Positions 36,136-44,087 of a DNA stretch of 64,000 bases are shown piece after piece. The stretch covers positions 1-64,000 of the forward strand of contig SWJS01000004.1 of NCBI GenBank assembly GCA_007556525.1. Reading direction: 5' to 3'. The position numbers and the translations under genes are program-made. The DNA is from Lysobacteraceae bacterium CU05-9. Lineage in GTDB: Bacteria; Pseudomonadota; Gammaproteobacteria; Xanthomonadales; Xanthomonadaceae. Under the pieces are notes generated by a model. The model was not told the origin of the DNA and did not search any database. It worked only from the letters and a program-made list of their open reading frames with translations. Positions within the stretch are counted from its first letter, which is position 1, and each line of letters begins with the position of its first letter.

Positions 36136-37461
36136 CTATGTGTTGTCCTGGAGAATAATATCTATCGTTTCCCTTATTCCCATGGAACAGTTCTTGAACC
36201 TTAACCTCTTGTAAGCAGAAATACCAAGTGTTTTAATCGGCGTTGCCAGAAGTGCACCTAAAAAACTGTGCGGCGCGGCACGAACATCTGCAAAATCAAA
36301 GACGATTGATTTCCCTTGATCAATTGCTGGCATTAAACTACGATCTCGAAATCGCACGGCAGTTTGTTTATCTTCTGCTCTTGGTCCGAAGTGGTTATTG
36401 ATGCTTACATAAAACTCACCTGCCTTTTCGGCATTCGACTTTCGATCAATCTCAGATTGAGCTTTTTCACGAAGCTCACTCATTATGCTATCGAGTTCAA
36501 ACGCTACGCTTGGCTCAACTCGAAGAGTAACTAGAACGATAGTACCGGGCCAATTTGCATCAATCTGCTTGGTAGTAACATCGGTGGCGCTAACATGTAG
36601 CAGTCCGTCTCCAGAAAGGATGTGCATGTCCGCACGAAGCCTGTGAATGATGTTAGAAGAGATAAAAAGACCTACACCTTGATTATTTTTTTCCTTGTAG
36701 GGGTCGGTTATTCCGAAGGTCCCAGAAATTCCCGGCTGAATAGCCTTTAGTATTGCTTCCTCATGCGAATCAAAGTTTGGATAAGTTTGCTCCAAGTGAG
36801 CTTTGATTCCAATACCGCAATCTGCAATAATAAAATGCATTTCGCGACGAGTCTCGTACCATGTAAACTGCGTTACAGAAGGAAGTCTACGAGTCATCTT
36901 ATCCACAGTTACATGGGACACGCCATGTTCGATTGTGTTGTAGAGTAGCTCGGAAAGAATATGTCTGAGCGTATCAACATATGAGATATTGAATCCATCG
37001 CAATACTCGTTTGCTTTAGCTAATGCAGCTTTGAAGTCATCGCTATTGCGAATTGCGAAGAGTGGCTTGAAAGCATTTCCATTAAATGTCTCGGTTTCAT
37101 CTCTAAGCACATTAAAAAGTCCCAGCGCCCCCATTTGACGCCACATTTTGGCGGCATTTGTTCGGTCATTCCCTGTTTCAACCGTGACTCTGCAGCCACG
37201 ACCCTTAAGACGCATTATGTAAAGCACGAGCAACGCCAATGCTTGATAGTTGGCTGAGCTGCATTTTCGTAGATCAATCCTTACAGGAACATTCTCCAAT
37301 TCCCAATTGAAGAAATTTAGGACCGTTCGAAAATCGTACAGGTCATGGCGCTTAAAGGAGAAATTGACGGGCACTTCCATTTTGACGGTTCGCGCCCTGT
37401 CACGCTCCGACCGCATTTTGCGCTTTGCAATTACAAGTTGCTCCTTCCAGCCGGAACTCAT
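36136..37461 (-). CDS. GHKL ATPase with STAS-like domains (DUF4325)
   Basis: About 441 residues from the ATG at 37461 (GGGGGAG upstream). Residues ~30-120 look like a STAS-like domain (RIDLRKCSSANYQALALLVLY); a GHKL ATPase follows, with N-box HILSELLYNTIEHG (168-180), G1 box DCGIGI (214-219) and G2 box QGVGLF (261-266); the last ~90 residues match the STAS-like DUF4325 domain (IVFDFADVRAAPHSFLGALL). ATPase plus STAS recalls an anti-sigma factor and its antagonist fused into one chain. Similar architectures occur in bacterial conflict loci. The role is unknown. AT-rich compared with the following icmF gene. Confidence 0.72.
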   Translation of the reverse strand: MSSGWKEQLVIAKRKMRSERDRARTVKMEVPVNFSFKRHDLYDFRTVLNFFNWELENVPVRIDLRKCSSANYQALALLVLYIMRLKGRGCRVTVETGNDRTNAAKMWRQMGALGLFNVLRDETETFNGNAFKPLFAIRNSDDFKAALAKANEYCDGFNISYVDTLRHILSELLYNTIEHGVSHVTVDKMTRRLPSVTQFTWYETRREMHFIIADCGIGIKAHLEQTYPNFDSHEEAILKAIQPGISGTFGITDPYKEKNNQGVGLFISSNIIHRLRADMHILSGDGLLHVSATDVTTKQIDANWPGTIVLVTLRVEPSVAFELDSIMSELREKAQSEIDRKSNAEKAGEFYVSINNHFGPRAEDKQTAVRFRDRSLMPAIDQGKSIVFDFADVRAAPHSFLGALLATPIKTLGISAYKRLRFKNCSMGIRETIDIILQDNT

Positions 37462-37474
37462 CGACTCACTCCCC

Positions 37475-40400
37475 CTACATATTCCTACGGTACTCACCGC
37501 CGACTTGATACAGCGAGTGGCTGATCTGGCCGAGACTGTGAGTCTTCACCGCTTCCATCAGCTGCTCGAACAAGTTCCGGCGTTCTAACGCAGCGACCTG
37601 CAACGCACGCAAACCGGATGAGGCCAACGAGTTGCGGTTCGACTGGAAGCCAGCCACGTGCGAGATCTGCGCGCGCTTCTCGGAATCAGTGGAGCGGATC
37701 AATTCGATCTCGGTGACGATGTCGCCGGCGTGTTCTTTTGGCAGGAAGGTGTTGACACCGATCAGAGGCAAGGAGCCGTCGTGCTTCTTGTGCTCGTAGT
37801 ACAACGACTCCTCTTGAATCTTTCCGCGTTGATACATCGTGTCCGTGGCGCCGAGGACGCCGCCGCGGTCGGAGATCGCTTCGAATTCCTTGTAGACGGA
37901 TTCTTCGACGAGGTCGGTGAGTTGATCGACGATGAAGGAGCCTTGCCATGGGTTTTCGTTGAAGTTCAGGCCGAGTTCCTTGTTGATGATCATCTGGATC
38001 GCGACGGCGCGGCGGACGGACTCCTCCGTTGGCGTCGTGATCGCTTCGTCGTAAGCGTTCGTATGCAGCGAGTTGCAGTTGTCGAACAATGCGTACAGCG
38101 CCTGCAGCGTCGTGCGGATGTCGTTGAACTGGATTTCCTGCGCGTGCAGCGAGCGACCGGACGTTTGGATGTGATACTTCATCATCTGCGAGCGTGCGGA
38201 TGCGCCGTAACGTTCACGCATGGCGCGGGCCCAGATGCGGCGTGCGACGCGGCCGATGACGGTGTATTCCGGATCCATGCCATTCGAGAAAAAGAACGAC
38301 AGGTTCGGCGCGAAGTCATCAATCTTCATGCCGCGTGCGAGGTAATACTCGACGATGGTGAAGCCGTTCGACAACGTAAACGCCAACTGCGAAATCGGAT
38401 TCGCACCGGCTTCGGCAATGTGATAACCGGAGATGGACACGGAATAGAAATTGCGGACGCCATTTTCGACGAAGTACTGCTGAATGTCGCCCATCATGCG
38501 CATCGCAAATTCCGTGGAAAAAATACAGGTATTCTGCGCCTGATCTTCCTTGAGGATATCCGCCTGCACCGTGCCGCGAACCGTCCGCAACGTGCGGTCC
38601 TTGATCTCTGCATAGACTTCCGGTGAGACCAGTTGATCACCGCTGATGCCAAGCAAGCCCAAACCTAACCCGTTATTCGACGCAGGAATTTCGCCCTCAT
38701 ACTTCGGACGCTCGCGACCTTCGAACCACTTGTCGATCTTCTTCGAAGCCTCCGCCCAACGCGCAGGATCTTCCTTCAAGTACAGCTCAACTTGCTGATC
38801 GACCGCCGTGTTCATGAACATCGCGAGGATGATCGGCGCCGGACCATTGATCGTCATCGAGACCGACGTCGTGGGTTGGCACAGGTCAAAACCCGAGTAC
38901 AACTTTTTCATGTCATCCAGCGACGCGACGTTGACGCCGGAGTTGCCGATTTTGCCAAAAATATCCGGACGGATCGCAGGATCTTCGCCATACAACGTCA
39001 CCGAATCGAACGCTGTGGACAGACGCGCGGCAGGCAAGCCGACGGACAAATAATGGAAGCGGCGGTTGGTGCGCTCCGGTGTGCCCTCACCCGCGAACAT
39101 GCGGATCGGATCCTCACCCGTGCGACGGTACGGATAGACGCCACCCGTGTATGGATAGGAACCGGGCAGATTTTCTTTCTGCAAAAACGTCAGCAACTCA
39201 CCCCAATCGCGGTACTTCGGCACCGCAATTTTCGGCACCTTCGAATGCGACAGGGACTCGCGGTAGTTGTCGACGCGAATGACTTTGTCACGCACTTTGT
39301 ATTCGTTGTAATCGGCAGTCACCGACTCGACGCGCGACGGCCACGCACGCAGCAACTCCACCGCTTCCTTATCGAGCGAGGTCAATGCATCGTTGTAACG
39401 CTGACGCAACAGCGCGAGTGTGCGATCGGTTCCATCACTTGCGAGCAACTCATCCGCGCCATACAAATCCAATGGCTTCGGCAACTTCGGATCATCGAGG
39501 TGATGCAGCGATTCCCAATACGATTGCGCGCGGCTCGCGGTCTCGGCTTGCGATTCGATGTGGCGGTTGATGCCACGTCCCTGCTCCGCAATCTCGGCGA
39601 GGTAACGAATGCGTGCGCCTGGAATCAAGACGGTCGCTTTCGGTTCCTTCAAATCAACATTCACATCGGGGACAAAATCCGTATTCGCCGTGTGGAAGTC
39701 ATCGCCCATTTTGGCCTTCAACAATCGGCACAGATTCGTGAACATCCACGACAGACCCGGGTCATTGAATTGCGATGCGATCGTCGGATACACCGGCACA
39801 TCTTCATCCGCGACGTTGAATGCGACGCGGTTACGCTTCCACTGTTTGCGGATGTCACGCAGCGCATCTTCGCTACCGCGCTTGTCAAATTTGTTGAGGA
39901 CAATGAGTTCGGCAAAATCGAGCATGTCGATTTTCTCGAGTTGGCTTGGCGCACCAAAATCACTCGTCATCACATACATCGGGAAGTCCACGAGGTCGAC
40001 GATCTCACTGTCGCTCTGTCCGATACCCGCAGTCTCGACGATCACGAGGTCATAGCCGAGTCCCTTCAACGCGCCAATGCAATCCTTGAGCACAGTATTC
40101 GTCGCAGCGTTCTGACGGCGCGTGGCCATCGAGCGCATAAACACGTTTTTCGAACGCAGCGTATTCATGCGGATGCGATCGCCGAGCAATGCACCGCCGG
40201 TACGACGACGCGTTGGGTCCACGGAGATCACGGCGATGCGCATCTCAGGGAAACTCGCCAAAAACCGATTCAACAGTTCATCCGTGACGCTCGACTTACC
40301 CGCGCCGCCCGTGCCGGTGATACCGATGACCGGAGTTTTCGCACCCGCCATCGCCCACTCTTTGCGCAGTTTGCTCAAGGTTGCTTCGTCGATCTTGCCT

Positions 40401-40954
40401 TCTTCAATGCTGCTCAGCAGTTGGCCAATCGAGATCTCATCGTCAATGTCGGCCTTGGTGTGTTCGTCGACATTTTTGCGACCTTCCGCCGCACGCGCGA
40501 CAACGTCTTCGATCATGTGCACGAGACCCATGTGCATGCCATCGTTCGGATGGTAAATGCGCTCGACACCATAATCCTGCAGTTCGCGAATTTCTTCCGG
40601 CGTGATCGTGCCGCCACCACCACCAAACACTTTAATATGCCCGGCGCCACGTTCCTTCAGCATGTCGACCATGTACTTGAAGTACTCGACGTGTCCGCCC
40701 TGATAGCTGCTCAGCGCAATGCCATCGGCATCTTCCTGCAGCGCCGCCCGCACGACATCTTCCACACTGCGGTTATGCCCCAGGTGCACGACCTCCACAC
40801 CCTGCGCTTGAATCAACCGCCGCATGATATTGATCGCCGCATCATGTCCATCAAAAAGACTCGCCGCCGTCACAAACCTCAGTGGCGTCGTTTCAGTTTC
40901 CGGCTTGCTGTTTTCATTCGGCAAAATCTGCGTATTCATACGGGCTCTGGGCAT
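37475..40954 (-). CDS. icmF: Fused isobutyryl-CoA mutase/GTPase
   Basis: About 1160 residues in the order unique to IcmF: B12-binding domain ([17 protein letters not shown]), MeaB-type GTPase chaperone ([49 protein letters not shown]) and the mutase barrel ([17 protein letters not shown]). It interconverts isobutyryl-CoA and butyryl-CoA with adenosylcobalamin; the fused GTPase loads and repairs the cofactor. It links valine or leucine-related acyl-CoA pools. The start is uncertain: ATG at 40954 or 40939, or TTG at 40969. Upstream lies the array of near-palindromic operators shared with ldh. Confidence 0.93.
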   Translation of the reverse strand: MPRARMNTQILPNENSKPETETTPLRFVTAASLFDGHDAAINIMRRLIQAQGVEVVHLGHNRSVEDVVRAALQEDADGIALSSYQGGHVEYFKYMVDMLKERGAGHIKVFGGGGGTITPEEIRELQDYGVERIYHPNDGMHMGLVHMIEDVVARAAEGRKNVDEHTKADIDDEISIGQLLSSIEEGKIDEATLSKLRKEWAMAGAKTPVIGITGTGGAGKSSVTDELLNRFLASFPEMRIAVISVDPTRRRTGGALLGDRIRMNTLRSKNVFMRSMATRRQNAATNTVLKDCIGALKGLGYDLVIVETAGIGQSDSEIVDLVDFPMYVMTSDFGAPSQLEKIDMLDFAELIVLNKFDKRGSEDALRDIRKQWKRNRVAFNVADEDVPVYPTIASQFNDPGLSWMFTNLCRLLKAKMGDDFHTANTDFVPDVNVDLKEPKATVLIPGARIRYLAEIAEQGRGINRHIESQAETASRAQSYWESLHHLDDPKLPKPLDLYGADELLASDGTDRTLALLRQRYNDALTSLDKEAVELLRAWPSRVESVTADYNEYKVRDKVIRVDNYRESLSHSKVPKIAVPKYRDWGELLTFLQKENLPGSYPYTGGVYPYRRTGEDPIRMFAGEGTPERTNRRFHYLSVGLPAARLSTAFDSVTLYGEDPAIRPDIFGKIGNSGVNVASLDDMKKLYSGFDLCQPTTSVSMTINGPAPIILAMFMNTAVDQQVELYLKEDPARWAEASKKIDKWFEGRERPKYEGEIPASNNGLGLGLLGISGDQLVSPEVYAEIKDRTLRTVRGTVQADILKEDQAQNTCIFSTEFAMRMMGDIQQYFVENGVRNFYSVSISGYHIAEAGANPISQLAFTLSNGFTIVEYYLARGMKIDDFAPNLSFFFSNGMDPEYTVIGRVARRIWARAMRERYGASARSQMMKYHIQTSGRSLHAQEIQFNDIRTTLQALYALFDNCNSLHTNAYDEAITTPTEESVRRAVAIQMIINKELGLNFNENPWQGSFIVDQLTDLVEESVYKEFEAISDRGGVLGATDTMYQRGKIQEESLYYEHKKHDGSLPLIGVNTFLPKEHAGDIVTEIELIRSTDSEKRAQISHVAGFQSNRNSLASSGLRALQVAALERRNLFEQLMEAVKTHSLGQISHSLYQVGGEYRRNM

Positions 40955-41045
40955 CGTTTTCAGGGTCAACTTTCCATTCTAACCGCCGCCCACCCATCCG
41001 TCACGGCATGAGCATCCCGCCCGCGTGCCACGCTCTCCGCCCGCT

Positions 41046-41077
41046 GTCACAATTGCAATATTTGCAACATTTGCAAC
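41046..41077. promoter_or_regulatory. Weak operator-like repeats upstream of icmF
   Basis: GTCACAATTGCAAT (41046-41059) and GCAACATTTGCAAC (41064-41077) match the regulon 14-mer loosely. Starts are 18 bp apart. They are nearest to icmF, about 90-120 bases upstream of its start. Confidence 0.4.
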
Positions 41078-41125
41078 ACACGCATCTTCCACTGCTTCCC
41101 GTCTGCTAGACCGCGATCGTGCTGG

Positions 41126-41158
41126 TCCACAAATGTAGCCAAAATCCACAATTGTGGA
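41126..41158. promoter_or_regulatory. Operator pair, 19 bp apart
   Basis: TCCACAAATGTAGC (41126) and the perfect palindrome TCCACAATTGTGGA (41145-41158) start 19 bp apart. They share the ACA-A(A/T)T-TGT core of the other regulon sites. Confidence 0.5.
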
Positions 41159-41180
41159 CACCGCACTATGCGATCACGCG

Positions 41181-41275
41181 GAAACATTTGTAACCACCGG
41201 AAACATTTGTAACCGCACGCGCAGAAACAATTGTTGCTGACAGAAACAATTGTTGCTGTCAGAAACAATTGTTGC
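41181..41275. promoter_or_regulatory. Array of five operators between icmF and ldh
   Basis: GAAACATTTGTAAC occurs at 41181 and 41200, and GAAACAATTGTTGC at 41224, 41243 and 41262. Spacing is 19, 24, 19 and 19 bp. The array lies between two divergent BCAA-catabolic genes, about 170-260 bases upstream of the ldh start, and probably controls both. A palindromic core with fixed spacing suggests cooperative binding of a dimeric repressor or activator; the protein is not identifiable here. Confidence 0.75.
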
Positions 41276-41442
41276 TGCACGAACGTGCGCGGCAACGAAC
41301 GCGAACATTTTGGGACGCGGTGGTGAATTGGTGCGGTGCGTCACGAGTCGCGGACCTCGATCAAGGCGCGGGCGAGGCGAATGGCTTAAAATAGTGGCTC
41401 TTTTGTAAACCCACCCATGCGGATACACACCGCGGAGAAGTC

Positions 41443-42549
41443 ATGATTTTTGAAACGCTCGATACGACTGGTCACGAACAGGTTGTTTTTTGCCATAACA
41501 AGGACGCGGGACTGAAGGCGATCATCGCCATCCACAATACGGTGTTGGGTCCGGCGCTGGGTGGCACGCGCATGTGGCCGTACCAATCGGAAGCTGAGGC
41601 GTTGAATGACGTTTTGCGTCTGAGCCGCGGCATGACTTACAAAAACGCCGTTGCTGGCCTCAACATCGGCGGCGGTAAGGCAGTCATCATCGGTGATCCG
41701 GCCAAGGACAAGTCCGAAGCGCTGTTCCGCGCCTTCGGTCAGTTCGTCGATTCGCTCGGCGGCCGTTACATCACGGCAGAAGACGTTGGCATCGATGTCA
41801 ACGACATGGAATATGTTTACCGCGAAACGGAATACGTCACGGGCGTGCATCAGGTTCACGGTGGTTCGGGCGATCCATCGCCATTCACCGCTTACGGTTC
41901 GCTGCAAGGTTTGATGGCAACGTTGAACCGCAAGTTCGGCGACGAAGAAATCAGCAAGTACAAGTTCGCGGTGCAAGGCCTCGGCCACGTCGGCATGGAA
42001 TATGTGAAGCTGTTGCGTGAGCGCGGCGCGGCGAAAATCTGGGTCACCGACATCAACCAAGCGTTGGTCGATAAGGCGGCCAATGAGTACGGTGCGGAAG
42101 CCGTCGGTCTCGACGAGATCTACGACGTTCCGGCAGATGTGTACTCGCCGTGCGCATTGGGCGGCACCGTCAACGAGAAAACCATCGACCGCATCAAAGC
42201 CAGCGTCATCTGCGGCGCGGCGAACAATCAATTGGCCACGAACGAAATCGGTGATGAGCTGTCGCGTCGCGGCATTCTCTATGCACCGGATTACGCAGTG
42301 AACGCCGGCGGCGTCATGAACGTTGCGCTGGAATTGGAAGGTTACAACCGTGAGCGTGCGATGCGTAACATGCGCGCGATCTATCACAACCTGACGCGCA
42401 TTTTCGAAATCGCCGAACGCGATGGCATTCCAACTTACGCAGCGGCAGACCGGTTGGGCGAAGAGCGCATCGAAGCGATCGGTAAGTTGAAGTTGCCACA
42501 GCGCACTGGCGACACGCGCTTCGAAGGCCGTATCCGCGGCGGTCACTAA
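41443..42549 (+). CDS. ldh: Leucine dehydrogenase
   Basis: 368 residues of the Glu/Leu/Phe/Val dehydrogenase family, leucine type: substrate and catalytic lysines K67 (GMTYKNAVAG) and K79 (GGGKAVI), and the NAD-binding GLGHVG (179-184). It deaminates leucine, valine and isoleucine oxidatively to the 2-oxo acids in the cytoplasm, feeding the route continued by isovaleryl-CoA dehydrogenase. GGAGAA lies five bases before the ATG. Operator arrays lie on both sides. Confidence 0.93.
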   Translation: MIFETLDTTGHEQVVFCHNKDAGLKAIIAIHNTVLGPALGGTRMWPYQSEAEALNDVLRLSRGMTYKNAVAGLNIGGGKAVIIGDPAKDKSEALFRAFGQFVDSLGGRYITAEDVGIDVNDMEYVYRETEYVTGVHQVHGGSGDPSPFTAYGSLQGLMATLNRKFGDEEISKYKFAVQGLGHVGMEYVKLLRERGAAKIWVTDINQALVDKAANEYGAEAVGLDEIYDVPADVYSPCALGGTVNEKTIDRIKASVICGAANNQLATNEIGDELSRRGILYAPDYAVNAGGVMNVALELEGYNRERAMRNMRAIYHNLTRIFEIAERDGIPTYAAADRLGEERIEAIGKLKLPQRTGDTRFEGRIRGGH

Positions 42550-42606
42550 CCGCTGCCTCGCGTTGCCCGATGTTCCTAGGAGTGTCGGGCTGCGCAATCT
42601 CGGGGT

Positions 42607-42639
42607 GTTACAAACGTAACATCCTGAAACAATTGTTAC
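42607..42639. promoter_or_regulatory. Operator pair downstream of ldh
   Basis: GTTACAAACGTAAC (42607-42620) and GAAACAATTGTTAC (42626-42639) start 19 bp apart, in the region between ldh and ivd. Confidence 0.65.
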
Positions 42640-42684
42640 ACCTGGATTTTTGGTGGTGGCCGCAACTGTGGTCGCGCACTGTCG

Positions 42685-42717
42685 GTTACAAATGTTTCCA
42701 CTGGTTACAAATGTAAC
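42685..42717. promoter_or_regulatory. Operator pair upstream of isovaleryl-CoA dehydrogenase
   Basis: GTTACAAATGTTTC (42685-42698) and GTTACAAATGTAAC (42704-42717), again 19 bp apart, 55 bases before the ivd start. The second is identical to the site at 128-141. Confidence 0.68.
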
Positions 42718-42771
42718 CGCCGGCGTACCAGTTTCATTTTTTTCGATTTTTGACTTGGGGTTCTAACCAAA

Positions 42772-43929
42772 ATGCGACCATTCCCACTCGGCGAAGACAT
42801 TGATGCACTGCGCGATGCGGTAAGGAAGTTCGCGGAGGCGGAGATTGCGCCGCGTGCCGTGGAGATCGACGAGCGTAACGAGTTCCCGCAGGACCTGTGG
42901 CCGAAGCTCGGTGAGATGGGTCTGCTCGGCATGACGATCCCGGGTGAGTACGGCGGCAGTGACATGGGCTACCTCGCCCACATGGTCGCGATGGAAGAGA
43001 TCTCAAGAGCCAGTGGCTCAGTCGGTCTCAGCTACGGCGCCCACTCGAACCTGTGCTTGAACAACCTCGCGGCGAACGGCACGAAGGAACAGTGCGAGAA
43101 ATATCTGCCGAAGCTGTGCACCGGCGAACACAAGGGCGCGCTCGCGATGAGCGAGCCTGGTGCTGGCAGTGACGTCGTTGGATCGATGTCGTGCAAGGCG
43201 GAACTGAAAGGTGACGTCTGGGTGGCCAACGGTAACAAAATGTGGATCACCAACGGTCCGGAAGCGGATGTTTTGATTGTCTACATGCGCACCGCACCGA
43301 AGGAAGCGGGCTCGAAGGCGATGACGGCTTTTATCGTTGAGAAAGGCATGAAGGGTTTCAGCACCGCGCAGAAGCTCGACAAACTCGGCATGCGTGGATC
43401 CAATACATGCGAACTCGTGTTTGAGAATTGCGAGATTCCAGTCGAGAACGTGCTCGGTGAAGTCAACGGTGGCGTCAAAGTGTTGATGTCCGGCCTCAAC
43501 ACCGAACGCCTGGTGCTGAGCGGTGGGCCGCTTGGACTGATGCAGAAGGCCATGGACATCGCCCTCCCCTACGTCCGCGAGCGTAAGCAGTTCGACGTCG
43601 CGATCGGCACGTTCGGTTTGATGCAGGGCAAGATTGCGGACATGTATACCAAGCTGCAATCGTCGCGCGCGTTTGCGTATCAAGTGGCGAAGGATTACGA
43701 CGCCGGCGTGAAGTCACGCATCGATGCCGCATCGTGTTTGCTGCATGCATCGGAGAGTGCTGTGCAAGTGACGCTCGAAGCGATCCAGACGCTTGGTGGC
43801 AACGGCTACATCAATGAGTTCGAAACTGGTCGACTGTTGCGCGATGCGAAGTTGTATGAAATCGGCGCGGGCACGAACGAAATCCGCCGCATGCTGATTG
43901 GTCGCGAGTTGTTCAACGGACACAGTTGA
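42772..43929 (+). CDS. ivd: Isovaleryl-CoA dehydrogenase
   Basis: 385 residues of the acyl-CoA dehydrogenase family. The catalytic base is at the IVD-specific place, E245 in [15 protein letters not shown], rather than in the C-terminal position of straight-chain enzymes. [11 protein letters not shown] and SEPGAGSDV are typical too. It oxidises isovaleryl-CoA to 3-methylcrotonyl-CoA with FAD, the third step of leucine breakdown, and is the LiuA equivalent. The terminator that follows shows that it is probably a single-gene transcript. Confidence 0.93.
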   Translation: MRPFPLGEDIDALRDAVRKFAEAEIAPRAVEIDERNEFPQDLWPKLGEMGLLGMTIPGEYGGSDMGYLAHMVAMEEISRASGSVGLSYGAHSNLCLNNLAANGTKEQCEKYLPKLCTGEHKGALAMSEPGAGSDVVGSMSCKAELKGDVWVANGNKMWITNGPEADVLIVYMRTAPKEAGSKAMTAFIVEKGMKGFSTAQKLDKLGMRGSNTCELVFENCEIPVENVLGEVNGGVKVLMSGLNTERLVLSGGPLGLMQKAMDIALPYVRERKQFDVAIGTFGLMQGKIADMYTKLQSSRAFAYQVAKDYDAGVKSRIDAASCLLHASESAVQVTLEAIQTLGGNGYINEFETGRLLRDAKLYEIGAGTNEIRRMLIGRELFNGHS

Positions 43930-43951
43930 TTTTGTTGCAAAAGCACAATGA

Positions 43952-43979
43952 ATGGCGCTCTACGGGGCGCCATTTTCGT
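43952..43979 (+). terminator. Terminator after ivd
   Basis: ATGGCGC (43952-43958) pairs with GCGCCAT (43967-43973) around an eight-base loop, followed by TTTTCGTT. Confidence 0.7.
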
Positions 43980-44087
43980 TGGTGCATTCAGAAAATTTCA
44001 GTTGAACCTAACTGTGATATGCATTACAAAAGAGAGATGTGGGACATGGATTGGTCCGCCCATGAAATTTTCTCGAGGTGGTAAGAA

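Noticed and set aside
38792-41011. 739-codon open frame on the plus strand
   Set aside because: It lies antisense to the certain icmF gene and has an Arg/His-rich composition typical of a shadow frame from codon bias.
41181-41275. CRISPR array or tandem repeat origin (iterons)
   Set aside because: Repeats are 14-bp near-palindromes separated by only 5-10 bases, recur upstream of ivd and at the left edge, and no cas or replication gene is near; a transcription-factor array fits better.
41386-42597. 403-codon open frame on the minus strand
   Set aside because: Antisense to leucine dehydrogenase, which has all its motifs.
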